Source: Mesonia algae (GTDB taxonomy: Bacteria > Bacteroidota > Bacteroidia > Flavobacteriales > Flavobacteriaceae). From it: a stretch of 64,000 nucleotides of DNA. Position numbers and translations under genes: made by a program. Shown here one piece after another: positions 1-8,412 of the stretch; positions within the stretch are counted from its first letter, which is position 1, and each line of letters begins with the position of its first letter. A model generated the notes under the pieces. The model was not told the origin of the DNA. It did no database searches and saw only the letters and a list, made by a program, of their open reading frames with translations. The stretch covers positions 124,001 to 188,000 of the forward strand of contig NZ_QKYV01000004.1 of NCBI RefSeq assembly GCF_003253545.1. The letters are read 5' to 3'.

Positions 1-228
1 ACAAGTATTGTATAAATCATGAAACTCCAAATCGGTTTCGTGTACAAATTGATAGTAATTCTCTTCCTTTTCTCTAAATGACTTCAAAAAATACTCTTTC
101 AATAAAGAGTTAAGCTCGTCACTTATTACTAACGGAGACTGGGAAAGAAAAATCCCTTCATTTCTAGCTTTATTCCCCACGCGGTGAATAGAAAGCGACT
201 CAATTTGAGCATTATATACGTTAATCAT
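1..228 (-). CDS. Nucleoid-associated protein, YejK/NdpA-like (5' part only; runs off the window)
   Basis: The reverse strand reads openly from an ATG at 228 to the window edge, giving 76 N-terminal residues that begin MINVYNAQIESLSIHRVG and continue through a conserved 'FREKEENYYQFVH' stretch. From memory this is how flavobacterial members of the 37-kDa nucleoid-associated protein family (NdpA/YejK) start. The full protein should be over 300 residues, so most of it lies outside. Family proteins bind DNA and sit in the nucleoid; their precise role is poorly defined. Frame and start are clear; the family call rests on the N-terminus alone. It is followed upstream by a structured repeat rather than by a co-directional gene at close spacing, so it is probably transcribed on its own. 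Confidence 0.72.
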   Translation of the reverse strand, partial: MINVYNAQIESLSIHRVGNKARNEGIFLSQSPLVISDELNSLLKEYFLKSFREKEENYYQFVHETDLEFHDLYNTC

Positions 229-259
229 AGTGTTCTGTAAATTGAAATATTAATACTTT

Positions 260-360
260 GGGCATTACCCTGCGGGTCGGGCTATTCGCTATATCTTTTT
301 TAACAGCTTAGTGCTTCGCATAAGCAGTTAAAAAAGGATGCCGCTAATATCCCTAACGCA
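260..360. repeat. Structured intergenic repeat, copy 1 (about 100 bp)
   Basis: This stretch matches 13742-13827 in two conserved blocks. The left block runs GGCATT.CCC..CGGG.CGGGCT and ends in CGCTATA.CTTTTT. The right block is AAAAAGG.TGCCGCT..TATCCCTAA.GC. The centre differs between copies, but in both it can fold into its own hairpin; here it is the arm pair around 302-329. The ends are partly complementary (GCATT against AA.GC). It sits between two minus-strand genes and has no coding potential. Function is unknown; it behaves like a dispersed, foldable element. Confidence 0.8.
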
Positions 361-377
361 AAAAAATAGAGATTGAT

Positions 378-899
378 TTAATTCCAGTTTTCATCAAAAT
401 CGAAATCATCTAAACTCTCAAAACCATCTCCCTGACTATACAAATCTTCATCTTCTTCTGCATAAGGATCATCTTCGGCTTCAAAATTTTTATCTGGAGG
501 ACTATCAGGTAACTGCCCTTGAACATACATAAGATTCGGGTAATCTCTACCATCTTCTGGTTCTGTGATATCGGCCAACTCCACATAGAATGTCCACATA
601 CTTAAAAAGTCATACACATAAATGAGCTTGGTTTCTTTTTGAGAAACTACTGTATCTAATGCAGTTTCATTCATCATACGAACAGGGTTATGACCTTCGC
701 TCATATCAAAAAGAACAATTTCTTCACCTTGATTCCACTCCTCATCACTTGTATAAAAGGAAGCCATTTCGGTTCCATCAAAACCAAAGGCCTGTGTAAT
801 CGCATTGTGTAAATCTTCTAAAGTATCGTTTTCTTCAATCTCGATATCTCTAAAAACATCATCTAACGTATCTAATACGATTCGAAATTTATAAATCAT
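378..899 (-). CDS. Plasmid pRiA4b ORF-3-like / 'IS1096 passenger TnpR' family acidic protein
   Basis: A 173-residue protein starting MIYKFRIVLDTLDDVFRDIEI. The N-terminal two thirds match what I remember of the pRiA4b ORF-3-like domain: a 'LHNAITQAFGFDG' segment followed by 'MASFYTSDEEWNQGEEI'. The last 40 residues are extremely acidic (runs of Asp and Glu) and end FDENWN. There are two adjacent ATG codons at 900-902 and 897-899; the second fits family starts better. Despite the database name, I see no transposase or insertion sequence here, so mobility should not be inferred. It lies about 27 bases downstream of ctaA on the same strand and is probably the last gene of the tsaC-cca-ctaA run. 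Molecular function is unknown. Confidence 0.7.
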   Translation of the reverse strand: MIYKFRIVLDTLDDVFRDIEIEENDTLEDLHNAITQAFGFDGTEMASFYTSDEEWNQGEEIVLFDMSEGHNPVRMMNETALDTVVSQKETKLIYVYDFLSMWTFYVELADITEPEDGRDYPNLMYVQGQLPDSPPDKNFEAEDDPYAEEDEDLYSQGDGFESLDDFDFDENWN

Positions 900-926
900 C
901 ATCTTTCAAAAATTTGGATTGCAAAG

Positions 927-1961
927 TTAGCTATTTTTTGTCTGAATTTCGGCTTTCTTGCTTTGCAATAAAAGGTAAAATTGAAGTCCAAATAGTACAC
1001 TTGCAATAACCAAATGTGCAGCTTGAGTAGCAAACGGAAAATCAAAATAATACATCGCAATTCCCGTAAAAACTTCAAGAATAATAAGCAGCATCACCCA
1101 GTGGGTAAGAGAGTAGCCTAAATGCTGTTTTTTGTTTTTCCACCAAATAAACACATTTAATAAAAAGACTAAAACAGAAAAACTTCTATGAGCATAAAAT
1201 TGAAAGTTTGGATTTTCTAACCATAGGTGCTTTTCGTAGCCTATATCTTTAATTTGCATATCCACAAACTGTCTAACCTCGGTACCTAAAACCACTTGAA
1301 TAAGAGTTAGTACAATAGAAAGTATAAGTAAATTTTTAAATAAGAGATTATAGCTAAAATTTACTTTTTTAGGGCTAGCTAGGTGTAAAATATAAAGTAT
1401 CAAGGCTACAATAATCAAAGCCACAACCATGTGTATCGTGATTCTTACCGGAGCCAACACTGAATATACCACCGTTGCGCCTAGCCAAGCTTGAAACCCC
1501 ATTAAGAATGTAGTAAACCAAGAAAGTAAGGTTATTCTTCTATTTTTTTTCCATTTCCAAATAGATAAAATAGCCATTAAAAGAACGGCAAGCCCTGCAA
1601 GAGCTCCAAAAAGTCTATTAATATATTCTACCCAAGTGTGAGTAGGATTAAAAACGGCATAATCATGTTTGGTATAAAGTTCCCAATTACTTTTATTAAA
1701 CTTTTTAGAAGATGTAAATTCAGATTTAGAGACTTGTAAAGTTTCGTCTACTATAATTACTTGCCCTTTGTGAAAATTTTGCTCTGGATGCCATTCTAAT
1801 TGAGCACGTTCTGTAGGAGGTATAAAATGACCAAAACATTTAGGCCAATCGGGGCAACCCATTCCGCTTCCAGTCATTCTCACCACTGCTCCTGCGATGA
1901 TGACTAGATAAACTAAAATAAGAGATATTTTAACAACTTTTCTAAACATTTTTGGTCTCAT
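927..1961 (-). CDS. ctaA: Heme A synthase (COX15/CtaA family)
   Basis: This 344-residue inner-membrane protein should convert heme O to heme A for cytochrome oxidase. The first transmembrane segment is followed by the family signature RMTGSGMGCPDWPKCFG near residues 28-44. Further helices and His residues on membrane boundaries (for example THTWVEYINRLFGALAG near 106-122, ITIHMVV, YAHRSFS, AAHLVIA) fit the eight-helix, heme-binding architecture. Length is normal. The reading frame opens at an ATG at 1959-1961, which overlaps the end of cca by 20 bases; a second ATG four codons later (1947-1949) is also plausible. The overlap with cca argues for translational coupling in one transcript. Confidence 0.93.
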   Translation of the reverse strand: MRPKMFRKVVKISLILVYLVIIAGAVVRMTGSGMGCPDWPKCFGHFIPPTERAQLEWHPEQNFHKGQVIIVDETLQVSKSEFTSSKKFNKSNWELYTKHDYAVFNPTHTWVEYINRLFGALAGLAVLLMAILSIWKWKKNRRITLLSWFTTFLMGFQAWLGATVVYSVLAPVRITIHMVVALIIVALILYILHLASPKKVNFSYNLLFKNLLILSIVLTLIQVVLGTEVRQFVDMQIKDIGYEKHLWLENPNFQFYAHRSFSVLVFLLNVFIWWKNKKQHLGYSLTHWVMLLIILEVFTGIAMYYFDFPFATQAAHLVIASVLFGLQFYLLLQSKKAEIQTKNS

Positions 1962-3384
1962 TAGTGGTTAATCCTAGTTGCGTGCCTTTTTCAATCATGA
2001 ACGCTTTAGCAGCTTCATATTCATTCGGAATTTCACCATCTAAAATAGCTTCTTTTATCGCGCTTTTAATAATGCCTATTTCTTTAGAAGGTTGAATATT
2101 AAAGGTCTTCATAATCTCTTCACCTGAAACGGGTGGCTGGAAATTACGAACATGATCTCTTTCTTCTACTTCCTTAAGCTTTTGCCTTACTACTTTAAAA
2201 TTGTTATGGTATTTTTTGTAACGTTTCGGATTTTTAGTAGTAATATCTGCCTCACAAAGCGTCATGAGACTTTCAATAGATTCTCCAGCATCAAAAATCA
2301 ATCTTCTCACGGCAGAGTCGGTTACATGATCTTCTGCGATAACAATAGGACGTGAGCTCATGAAAACCATTTTTTGAACGAATTTCATTTTTTCATTCAA
2401 GGGCATTTTTAATCTTTTGAAAAGAGAGAATACCATTTTGGCTCCTACAAATTCGTGACCATGAAATGTCCAGCCAATTTTTTTGTGAAACTTTTTTGTG
2501 GGTGCTTTACCAATATCGTGTAGTAGTGCCGCCCAACGTAACCAAACGTCGTCTGTATTTTTAGCAATATTATCTACAACTTCTAAGGTGTGCCAAAAAT
2601 TATCTTTGTGTCGTTGTCCTTCTTTTTCATCAATACCTTGTAAAGCCGATAATTCTGGCAATATAATGGGGAGTAATTTTGTCTTTCTAAGTAATCCAAA
2701 TCCTATAGAAGGAGTAGGGGACGATAAAATTTTATTGAGCTCATCTACTACACGTTCTTTAGAAATAATTTTAATGCGTTTGTGGTGAGTAGTAATGGCA
2801 TCTAATGATTTTTCTTCTATTTTAAAACCCAACTGAGAGGCAAACCTAATGGCACGCATCATTCGTAATGGATCATCTGAATAGGTTACACCTGGTTCTA
2901 GAGGTGTTTTGATGATTTGATTTTTTAAATCATTTAATCCGTTAAACGGATCTAATAATTTCCCAAAACTACTTTTGTTTAACTGAAGCGCTAGAGCATT
3001 AATGGTAAAATCTCTTCGGTTTTGATCGTCTTCCAATGAACCCGATTCTACTTCGGGATTTCGACTATCTTCGGTGTAAGATTCTTTACGTGCTCCAACA
3101 AATTCAATCTCCAAATCAAACGCTCTAAGCATGGCGGTACCGTAGGTTTTAAATACTTGTACCTTGGGTTGATGAGGCAATAGTTTTGCTACTTCTTCCG
3201 CTAAGGCTATTCCGCTACCTACAGCAACTACATCTATATCTTTGGCATCACCTCTTTGTAAAAAATAATCTCTAACGAACCCGCCAATTGCATAGGTTTC
3301 TAGAGAGAGATTATCTGCTGCTTGGGTTATATATTCAAAAACTTTATGTGATAATGCTTCTTTATACGTTTTCTCTTCGGGCAT
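1942..3384 (-). CDS. cca: CCA tRNA nucleotidyltransferase with HD domain
   Basis: This 480-residue enzyme adds or repairs the 3' CCA end of tRNA. The class II nucleotidyltransferase motifs are visible: GGFVRD at 34-39, the metal-binding DID at 49-51, and a downstream RRDFTINALAL motif. A C-terminal HD domain contains LLHDIGK, and its HGHEF and neighbouring His/Asp residues are typical metal ligands. It starts one base after the stop of the upstream tsaC-like gene and overlaps ctaA at its other end, so the three form one operon. tsaC and cca both act on tRNA. Family assignment is firm; whether it adds CC, A or CCA cannot be read from sequence alone. Confidence 0.94.
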   Translation of the reverse strand: MPEEKTYKEALSHKVFEYITQAADNLSLETYAIGGFVRDYFLQRGDAKDIDVVAVGSGIALAEEVAKLLPHQPKVQVFKTYGTAMLRAFDLEIEFVGARKESYTEDSRNPEVESGSLEDDQNRRDFTINALALQLNKSSFGKLLDPFNGLNDLKNQIIKTPLEPGVTYSDDPLRMMRAIRFASQLGFKIEEKSLDAITTHHKRIKIISKERVVDELNKILSSPTPSIGFGLLRKTKLLPIILPELSALQGIDEKEGQRHKDNFWHTLEVVDNIAKNTDDVWLRWAALLHDIGKAPTKKFHKKIGWTFHGHEFVGAKMVFSLFKRLKMPLNEKMKFVQKMVFMSSRPIVIAEDHVTDSAVRRLIFDAGESIESLMTLCEADITTKNPKRYKKYHNNFKVVRQKLKEVEERDHVRNFQPPVSGEEIMKTFNIQPSKEIGIIKSAIKEAILDGEIPNEYEAAKAFMIEKGTQLGLTTNETKNV

Positions 3385-3385
3385 T

Positions 3386-3946
3386 TTATTTTCTAATAAT
3401 TTGCACTTTTCCGTCTAAGGTCAATTTAATAATTGTTGAGGGTTTAGCGCTTTTATTTGCTGGCTGCAAATTTACAACATAGTCTACTCCTTTTAAAATT
3501 TCGGGACTTATTTGATCGAAAGATTTTGGAGTAGGTTGACCGCTAATATTAGCTGAAGTAGATACAATAGGGCGTTTAAATTTTCTTATTAATTTATTGC
3601 AAAACATATCCTTGCAAACTCTAATGGCTAATGAATTGTCTTCGGCAATTAAATTTTCAGCAACTCTAATAGGGTCATCAAATATGATGGTTGTTGGTTT
3701 TGCCGCAAATTTTAAGATATCATAAGCAACTTCTGGTATTTCTTCTACATATTGATTAAGCATCTTATAATCTGAAACTAAACAGATAAGAGATTTGCTT
3801 TCTGCTCTTTTCTTTAGTGCAAAAACTTTCTCTACTGCCTCTGCATTGGTGGCATCACAGCCAATTCCCCAAACCGTATCGGTTGGGTAAAGTATAAGTC
3901 CGCCTCGTTTTAAAACTGTTAGGCATTCGTGAATTTCGTCTATCAT
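3386..3946 (-). CDS. tsaC: L-threonylcarbamoyladenylate synthase (Sua5/YciO/YrdC family)
   Basis: A 186-residue single-domain YrdC-fold protein. It should make threonylcarbamoyl-AMP from threonine, bicarbonate and ATP, the first step of the tRNA t6A37 modification. Family marks include LKRGGLILYPTDTVWGIGCDA near the N-terminus, a KKRAESKSLICLV substrate segment, and RPIVSTSANISGQPT in the C-terminal half. The extra C-terminal Sua5 domain found in longer homologues is absent, as is usual for short bacterial members. It heads the minus-strand run with cca one base downstream. A promoter is not obvious in the 130 bases shared with the divergent glycosyltransferase gene. Confidence 0.92.
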   Translation of the reverse strand: MIDEIHECLTVLKRGGLILYPTDTVWGIGCDATNAEAVEKVFALKKRAESKSLICLVSDYKMLNQYVEEIPEVAYDILKFAAKPTTIIFDDPIRVAENLIAEDNSLAIRVCKDMFCNKLIRKFKRPIVSTSANISGQPTPKSFDQISPEILKGVDYVVNLQPANKSAKPSTIIKLTLDGKVQIIRK

Positions 3947-4044
3947 TTTATTTCATTATAAGTATATACACGTGGAAGTGCTAATCAATTTTATTATAGA
4001 CTACAAATGTAAGTTTTTAAAGAGAGCTTTCGAAAAAAGAATAA

Positions 4045-4052
4045 TATATTTG
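4045..4052 (+). promoter_or_regulatory. Bacteroidota -7 box (TATATTTG) for the downstream GT2 gene
   Basis: TATATTTG matches TAnnTTTG exactly. A transcript starting about 6-8 bases further on would begin near 4059, which would exclude the ATG at 3972 as a start and favour the TTG at 4077. No good -33 TTTG is seen at standard spacing. Confidence 0.45.
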
Positions 4053-4076
4053 AAACTTATTCAATCCATTTATATT

Positions 4077-4862
4077 TTGAAGACCACTTTAATTATTACA
4101 ACTTACAATTGGCCAAAAGCATTAGAGTTAGTGCTTAAAAGTGCAGAACATCAGACCCATATGCCAGATGAAATTATTGTTGCAGATGATGGTTCTGGTC
4201 TAGAAACAAAAAAAGTTGTAGAGAACTTCATAGACAAGCTGCCACTTACGCATTTGTGGCATGAAGATGAGGGTTTTAGACGAACAGTAATTTTGAATAA
4301 GGCTTTGGCAAAAGCTGATGGAGATTATATTATTCAGTTAGATGGCGACTGTATTATGCATCCTAAATTTATTGAAGATCATTATAAAAATATGCAAAGA
4401 AATACATTTTTGTATGGTAGTAGAGTAAATATAAAAAAAGAATTTGTAGAGAACCTTTATAAAACCAAAAATATCGTTTTTCCATATGGTGATGCGAGAG
4501 TAAAAAATAAAACTCGAAACTTTCATCATTCTTGGCTTCAAAAATTATACTCTCCCTCCTCAAAACTTTCAGAAAAATTAAGAGGCTGTAATTTATCTTA
4601 TTTTAAAAAAGATATTATAGCTATAAATGGATATAATGAAAATATGACGGGTTGGGGCAGAGAAGATTCTGAAATGGCCATACGCTTATTAAATAAAGGT
4701 ATTAAAGGTAAGCGGTTAAGATATGGAGGTATAATATATCATATTTGGCACTTAGTTGTAGAAAAATCACGACTAAATATTAATGATAGCATTCAACAAA
4801 AAGCACTTGACGAAAAGCTTACTTGGTGTGATGAGGGATTAAAAAAATATTTAACTGTTTAA
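4077..4862 (+). CDS. Glycosyltransferase family 2 (galactosyltransferase-like C-terminus)
   Basis: GT-A fold glycosyltransferase of 261 residues, probably acting on a surface polysaccharide or LPS. From TTG 4077 the protein starts with the canonical GT2 strand TTLIITTYNWP, followed by PDEIIVADDGS and the metal-binding DGD in QLDGDCI. The C-terminal part (INGYNENMTGWGREDSEMAIRL, with the last acidic pair) matches the glycosyltransferase family 7C/galactosyltransferase II type. The frame is open back to an ATG at 3972, but the extra 35 residues are Lys/Ile-rich and unlike the family, and a -7 box lies between the two starts, so I chose the TTG. It is clearly paralogous to the gene at 8413. Its 3' end overlaps the convergent gene by 12 bases. 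Donor and acceptor are unknown. Confidence 0.82.
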   Translation: MKTTLIITTYNWPKALELVLKSAEHQTHMPDEIIVADDGSGLETKKVVENFIDKLPLTHLWHEDEGFRRTVILNKALAKADGDYIIQLDGDCIMHPKFIEDHYKNMQRNTFLYGSRVNIKKEFVENLYKTKNIVFPYGDARVKNKTRNFHHSWLQKLYSPSSKLSEKLRGCNLSYFKKDIIAINGYNENMTGWGREDSEMAIRLLNKGIKGKRLRYGGIIYHIWHLVVEKSRLNINDSIQQKALDEKLTWCDEGLKKYLTV

Positions 4863-5984
4863 GAAAATGTCTATTTCTTCCGCAGCTAATTGCGAAGCTG
4901 TTTTATTTTTTTCTTTGTGAAAATTTTCTTGATTAATTTTTACTTGAAGATCTTTATAATTTTCAAAATCTTGTAGACTATTTTTTAAACGATTATCTAG
5001 CTCTTCTATTTCATTGATTACTGCCCCCATTTGCCAAAACCTAAACTCTAATTTATTATGATACGATTCTTGATTGGAATTAAGGAAAATACAAGGTCTA
5101 GGATTAATAATAAATTCATAAACTTGGCTAGAGACATCACCTAGGTAAATATCTGCTTGTAGGGTATATGTCATATCAACACTATTATCGCTGCCTAAAT
5201 CTATGTGGATATTTTCTGCATTTGTATAAATCTCGGGAAAATTACTTTTATCTTCAAATCCAGTTTTATTGAAAAGATTAATATGCGGAGCAAAAATGAG
5301 ATTGTATGAGTTTTGTGCTAAAAAATAATCTAAAATATGCATTCCCCAAGAATACCAAGATGATAATGGTTTAGAAAAATGCGGATTGTAAACTACTGTT
5401 ATTTTGTCATTATTAAAAAGATGCTTTTTTTTGGGTAATTGAGTAACAGCGTCTATTTTAGGGTAACCTGGTGTAATTGGATGCGGTCCTAGAAGGTTCT
5501 TTTTCTTATATTCCTCATATTGAAATTTGCCAAAAATTAATTGGAGGTCAAAATCTAATAATTCTTTGTTATAACTATAACTTCTACCAGGAGCACCGTG
5601 AGGAAATTTCAAAAATTTAGTATTACTTTCATACAAGGTCCTATATTTTAAAAATTTATGATGAGTATAATCTGTAAATATTAATGCATCATAATTTTTA
5701 AGAATTTGTTTTGCGTTTTTTTTTACCCAAAATCCTTTTCTAGGGATGTCTCTATTTTTGAGCGTGTCTGTAAAAGCTCTAAAAAAATGAGTTTTTAGTT
5801 CTAAAACCCTAACCTTATCTGCTTGAATATTTAATAATGATTGCTTTAAAAAAGTATGCTCGCCAGGGTATGTAAGAATATCAACAAAATTGGTTTTTGA
5901 AAGTTCTTTAGCCACAGTTATAAAATGAAAAACGTGATGAATTTCATCTAAAAACATAATCCCAATGCGATTTTTTTTCCTCAT
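4851..5984 (-). CDS. CDP-glycerol glycerophosphotransferase-like GT-B protein
   Basis: A 377-residue soluble protein without signal peptide. The C-terminal half carries the pattern seen in TagB/TagF-like enzymes: VVYNPHFSKPLSSW, then a late GDVSSQVYEFIINPRPCIFLN segment that corresponds to the nucleotide-binding 'D-SS' motif of the family. The N-terminal half has the alternating strand/helix pattern of a GT-B domain. It may transfer glycerol phosphate or a related group to a surface glycan. It lies in the LPS/glycan block but faces the neighbouring GT2, overlapping its tail by 12 bases. Family is probable; substrate is inference only. Confidence 0.62.
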   Translation of the reverse strand: MRKKNRIGIMFLDEIHHVFHFITVAKELSKTNFVDILTYPGEHTFLKQSLLNIQADKVRVLELKTHFFRAFTDTLKNRDIPRKGFWVKKNAKQILKNYDALIFTDYTHHKFLKYRTLYESNTKFLKFPHGAPGRSYSYNKELLDFDLQLIFGKFQYEEYKKKNLLGPHPITPGYPKIDAVTQLPKKKHLFNNDKITVVYNPHFSKPLSSWYSWGMHILDYFLAQNSYNLIFAPHINLFNKTGFEDKSNFPEIYTNAENIHIDLGSDNSVDMTYTLQADIYLGDVSSQVYEFIINPRPCIFLNSNQESYHNKLEFRFWQMGAVINEIEELDNRLKNSLQDFENYKDLQVKINQENFHKEKNKTASQLAAEEIDIFLNS

Positions 5985-6074
5985 TTAAAAAATAGGTTTT
6001 GTATTAGAATACAAGGTTAATAATTTTAAATTTTAAATACTATTACCTTTTCATTATTATTGTAATTTTACAAA

Positions 6075-6833
6075 ATGGATTATACTTTTTCAAACACCTG
6101 GAATGCTTATACCAAAGAAATTATTGGGTTTATTAAAAACTTTAAAGATGAAGGAAAACTTTTTGGTGATGGTGACAGAAATGTCATTAAGTTATTTGAA
6201 ATAAATAATGCTGTAGTAAACGTAAAATCGTTTAAAATACCCAACCTGATAAATCAAATTGCTTATCGTTTTTTTAGAAAAAGTAAGGCTCAACGGTCTT
6301 TTGAATATGCCCAACATTTAGAAAAATTAAATATAGGCACTCCTAAGCCTATTGCTTATTTTGAAGAAAGTACTTTACTATTTTTTAAAAGTAGTTATTA
6401 TGTAAGTGAGCATTTAGATTGTGATTTGACATATCGCGAGTTAACGAGAGATTTAAATTTTCCTCATCACGAAGAAATACTTAGAGCTTTTACAAGATTT
6501 ACTTATCAGCTTCATGAACATAACGTACTTTTTTTAGATCACTCTCCAGGAAATACATTAATTAAGTTAAATGACGGAGATTATCAATTTTATTTGGTTG
6601 ACTTAAATCGTATGAATTTTAAAAGTTTGAGCTTGGAAGAGCGTATAAAAAACTTTGCTCGATTAACTATACATAAAGAAATGGTAAAAGTTATGAGTGA
6701 TGAATATGCTAAATGTGTAGGTGAAAACAAAAATAAAATTTTTGAAATGATGTGGAGTGATACTCAAAAATTTCAAGAAAAATTTTATAGAAAAAGAAGA
6801 TTAAAGAAAAAAATTAAGTTTTGGAAAAAATAA
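6075..6833 (+). CDS. Lipopolysaccharide kinase, InaA/KdkA-like (protein-kinase fold)
   Basis: A 252-residue kinase-fold protein. Lys51 (VNVKSF) is in the position of the ATP-binding lysine. The catalytic loop reads FLDHSPGN with Asp155 and Asn160, and VDLNRM with Asp176 replaces the DFG metal site. This pattern is that of the Kdo kinase / WaaP / InaA family, which phosphorylates the LPS inner core at the cytoplasmic face. The C-terminus is strongly basic, suiting membrane contact. Its last codons overlap the Yip1-family gene by 13 bases, so the two are translationally coupled. The surrounding glycosyltransferases support an LPS-core role; the exact sugar phosphorylated is not known. Confidence 0.78.
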   Translation: MDYTFSNTWNAYTKEIIGFIKNFKDEGKLFGDGDRNVIKLFEINNAVVNVKSFKIPNLINQIAYRFFRKSKAQRSFEYAQHLEKLNIGTPKPIAYFEESTLLFFKSSYYVSEHLDCDLTYRELTRDLNFPHHEEILRAFTRFTYQLHEHNVLFLDHSPGNTLIKLNDGDYQFYLVDLNRMNFKSLSLEERIKNFARLTIHKEMVKVMSDEYAKCVGENKNKIFEMMWSDTQKFQEKFYRKRRLKKKIKFWKK

Positions 6834-7441
6834 GTATTCCATACATTTTAAAAAATATTTGGTTTAGACCCTCAAAAGTTCTGGAGCTTATTGTTACTTC
6901 TAAGAATAGAGATAATGTATATGTCTTACTTTTTTTGGGAGGGATTGCATATTCATTTTACAAAGCTATTGATAAGGGAGAATTAGATTTCTCATCTATT
7001 TACAGTGTGGTAATTTTTAGAGGCATTTTAGGAGGTCTTTTAGGCTGGTTAGTTTTTTATATTTTCACTTCTCTTTTAAGTTTCACGGGAGAATGGATAG
7101 GAGGAAAAGCAGAGGGAGGTCAATATAGAACAGTTTTAGCTTGGTCGATGATCCCGGCCATTGTAGGTTTATTTTTACTTATCCCTGGTTATATGATCTT
7201 TGGAAATGATTTGTTTTCTAATACTCAAGAAATTTATCAATTTGAAGATATTTCCTTTTACATAGGTTTCAAAATTTTATATTTTATCCTGAACTTATGG
7301 TCAGTAATTATTTTTATAAAAGGAATAAAAATAATTCAGAATTTTAGCACGTTAAGAGCTGTAGGAAATCTTTTTCTGCCAAGTTTAGCGTTGGTAGCAG
7401 TCTTTTTTATACTATTATTTATCTTTAACTTAATTAATTAA
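6821..7441 (+). CDS. YIP1 family inner-membrane protein
   Basis: A 206-residue polytopic membrane protein with about five hydrophobic segments (roughly 33-47, 62-92, 107-130, 147-168 and 184-205). The motif between segments, 'GKAEGGQYRTVLAWSMIPAIVG', fits the Yip1 domain. The start is a TTG at 6821 within the 3' end of the kinase gene; no ATG in this frame would keep the N-terminal MEKISIPYILKNIWFRP segment. Function of bacterial Yip1-domain proteins is largely unknown. Coupling to the LPS kinase suggests an envelope role, which is inference from position. Confidence 0.75.
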   Translation: MEKISIPYILKNIWFRPSKVLELIVTSKNRDNVYVLLFLGGIAYSFYKAIDKGELDFSSIYSVVIFRGILGGLLGWLVFYIFTSLLSFTGEWIGGKAEGGQYRTVLAWSMIPAIVGLFLLIPGYMIFGNDLFSNTQEIYQFEDISFYIGFKILYFILNLWSVIIFIKGIKIIQNFSTLRAVGNLFLPSLALVAVFFILLFIFNLIN

Positions 7442-7455
7442 TACTTAGGAAGAAG

Positions 7456-8211
7456 TTATTTGATACCTTTTCTAAGAAGCCAAATTTTTAAATAACGTGT
7501 AAAAATAGAATATGATCTAAGAAAAGCGATGGTTAAACCAGGGACTCCGTCTTTAAATCCGCTTTGTAAAAGATAATGCTTAAAAAAACCCCAAAACGGT
7601 TTAACAATAAAATGGTAAGCGGTTATTTTATCTACTTTTTCATTATAATCTAAAGCACGCCACCAAGCATATTTGTTCACTTTCTCAATATGATTGTCAA
7701 AACTGGTATAGGTATAATGAAGAAACCTACTATTTAGTTTTCCAATATTTCCATCAGAAGTAATTTCTTCGTGTACTCTTTTATTATTATAACGACATTC
7801 ATCTCTTTTAAATAGACGAATAACTTTATCATTTTTCCAACCACTATGATTAATAGGTTTACCCATAAAGTAGTTTTGTCTTCCTATCCAATACCCGACT
7901 GTATCATTAGATGGGTTTTTAAGAACGTCTAAGATTTCTTGTTTTAACTCTGGAGTAACACGTTCATCGGCATCAACTAATAAAATCCATTGATGTTTAG
8001 CCTGAGGGATAGCCCAATTTTTTTGGGAAGAAGGGTAATCAAATTTTCGTTGTAAAACGACATCTGCAAGAGTTTGAGCTTTTTCATAAGTGCCATCAGT
8101 ACTAAAACTATCTACCACCATGATTTCATCGGCAAAATCTACAGAAGCTATTACTTCTTCAATATTGTGAATTTCATTTCCGGTAGGTATTAGTGCTGTA
8201 AGTTTTTCCAA
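7456..8211 (-). CDS. Glycosyltransferase family 2, WaaE/KdtX type
   Basis: This 251-residue enzyme starts MEKLTALIPTGNEIHNIEEV, then ADEIMVVDSFSTDGT, and has the DxD-equivalent LLVDADERV near 97-105. The distal motif NKRVHEEITSDG and the C-terminal aromatic/basic amphipathic tail (FFKHYLLQSGFKDG...) are typical of the WaaE/KdtX branch, which adds glucose or another hexose to the LPS inner core at the inner face of the membrane. It converges with the Yip1 gene with 14 bases between stops. The sugar and acceptor cannot be assigned. Confidence 0.85.
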   Translation of the reverse strand: MEKLTALIPTGNEIHNIEEVIASVDFADEIMVVDSFSTDGTYEKAQTLADVVLQRKFDYPSSQKNWAIPQAKHQWILLVDADERVTPELKQEILDVLKNPSNDTVGYWIGRQNYFMGKPINHSGWKNDKVIRLFKRDECRYNNKRVHEEITSDGNIGKLNSRFLHYTYTSFDNHIEKVNKYAWWRALDYNEKVDKITAYHFIVKPFWGFFKHYLLQSGFKDGVPGLTIAFLRSYSIFTRYLKIWLLRKGIK

Positions 8212-8377
8212 CTTTTTTAATTATTGCTTTATACTAATGAAAAATTTTAATCTTAAACCAATGACAAATTTATATCAAACAAAAGATACTACATAACAAA
8301 GATGTATTTTTCTTAAAATGGTTGCGGCGATTTATTAACTTTTTTTGACTTTAATCAAGCGACTTGGTAAAAATCGT

Positions 8378-8385
8378 TATTTTTG
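8378..8385 (+). promoter_or_regulatory. Bacteroidota -7 box (TATTTTTG) before the GT2 gene at 8413
   Basis: TATTTTTG fits TAnnTTTG exactly and lies 28 bases before the TTG start. The 8212-8412 gap otherwise shows only AT-rich DNA with no fold or ORF; it must also hold the promoter for the divergent WaaE-like gene, which I could not place. Confidence 0.5.
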
Positions 8386-8412
8386 TGGCTATAAAATTAA
8401 TCCAATAAATTC

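Noticed and set aside
378-899. Possible insertion-sequence remnant, because the family name mentions IS1096/TnpR
   Set aside because: No transposase, inverted repeats or target duplication; the protein fits a stand-alone conserved family in an operon with ctaA.
2498-2788. Plus-strand open frame antisense to cca
   Set aside because: The cca frame has intact catalytic motifs, while the antisense product is Ser-rich with no family features.
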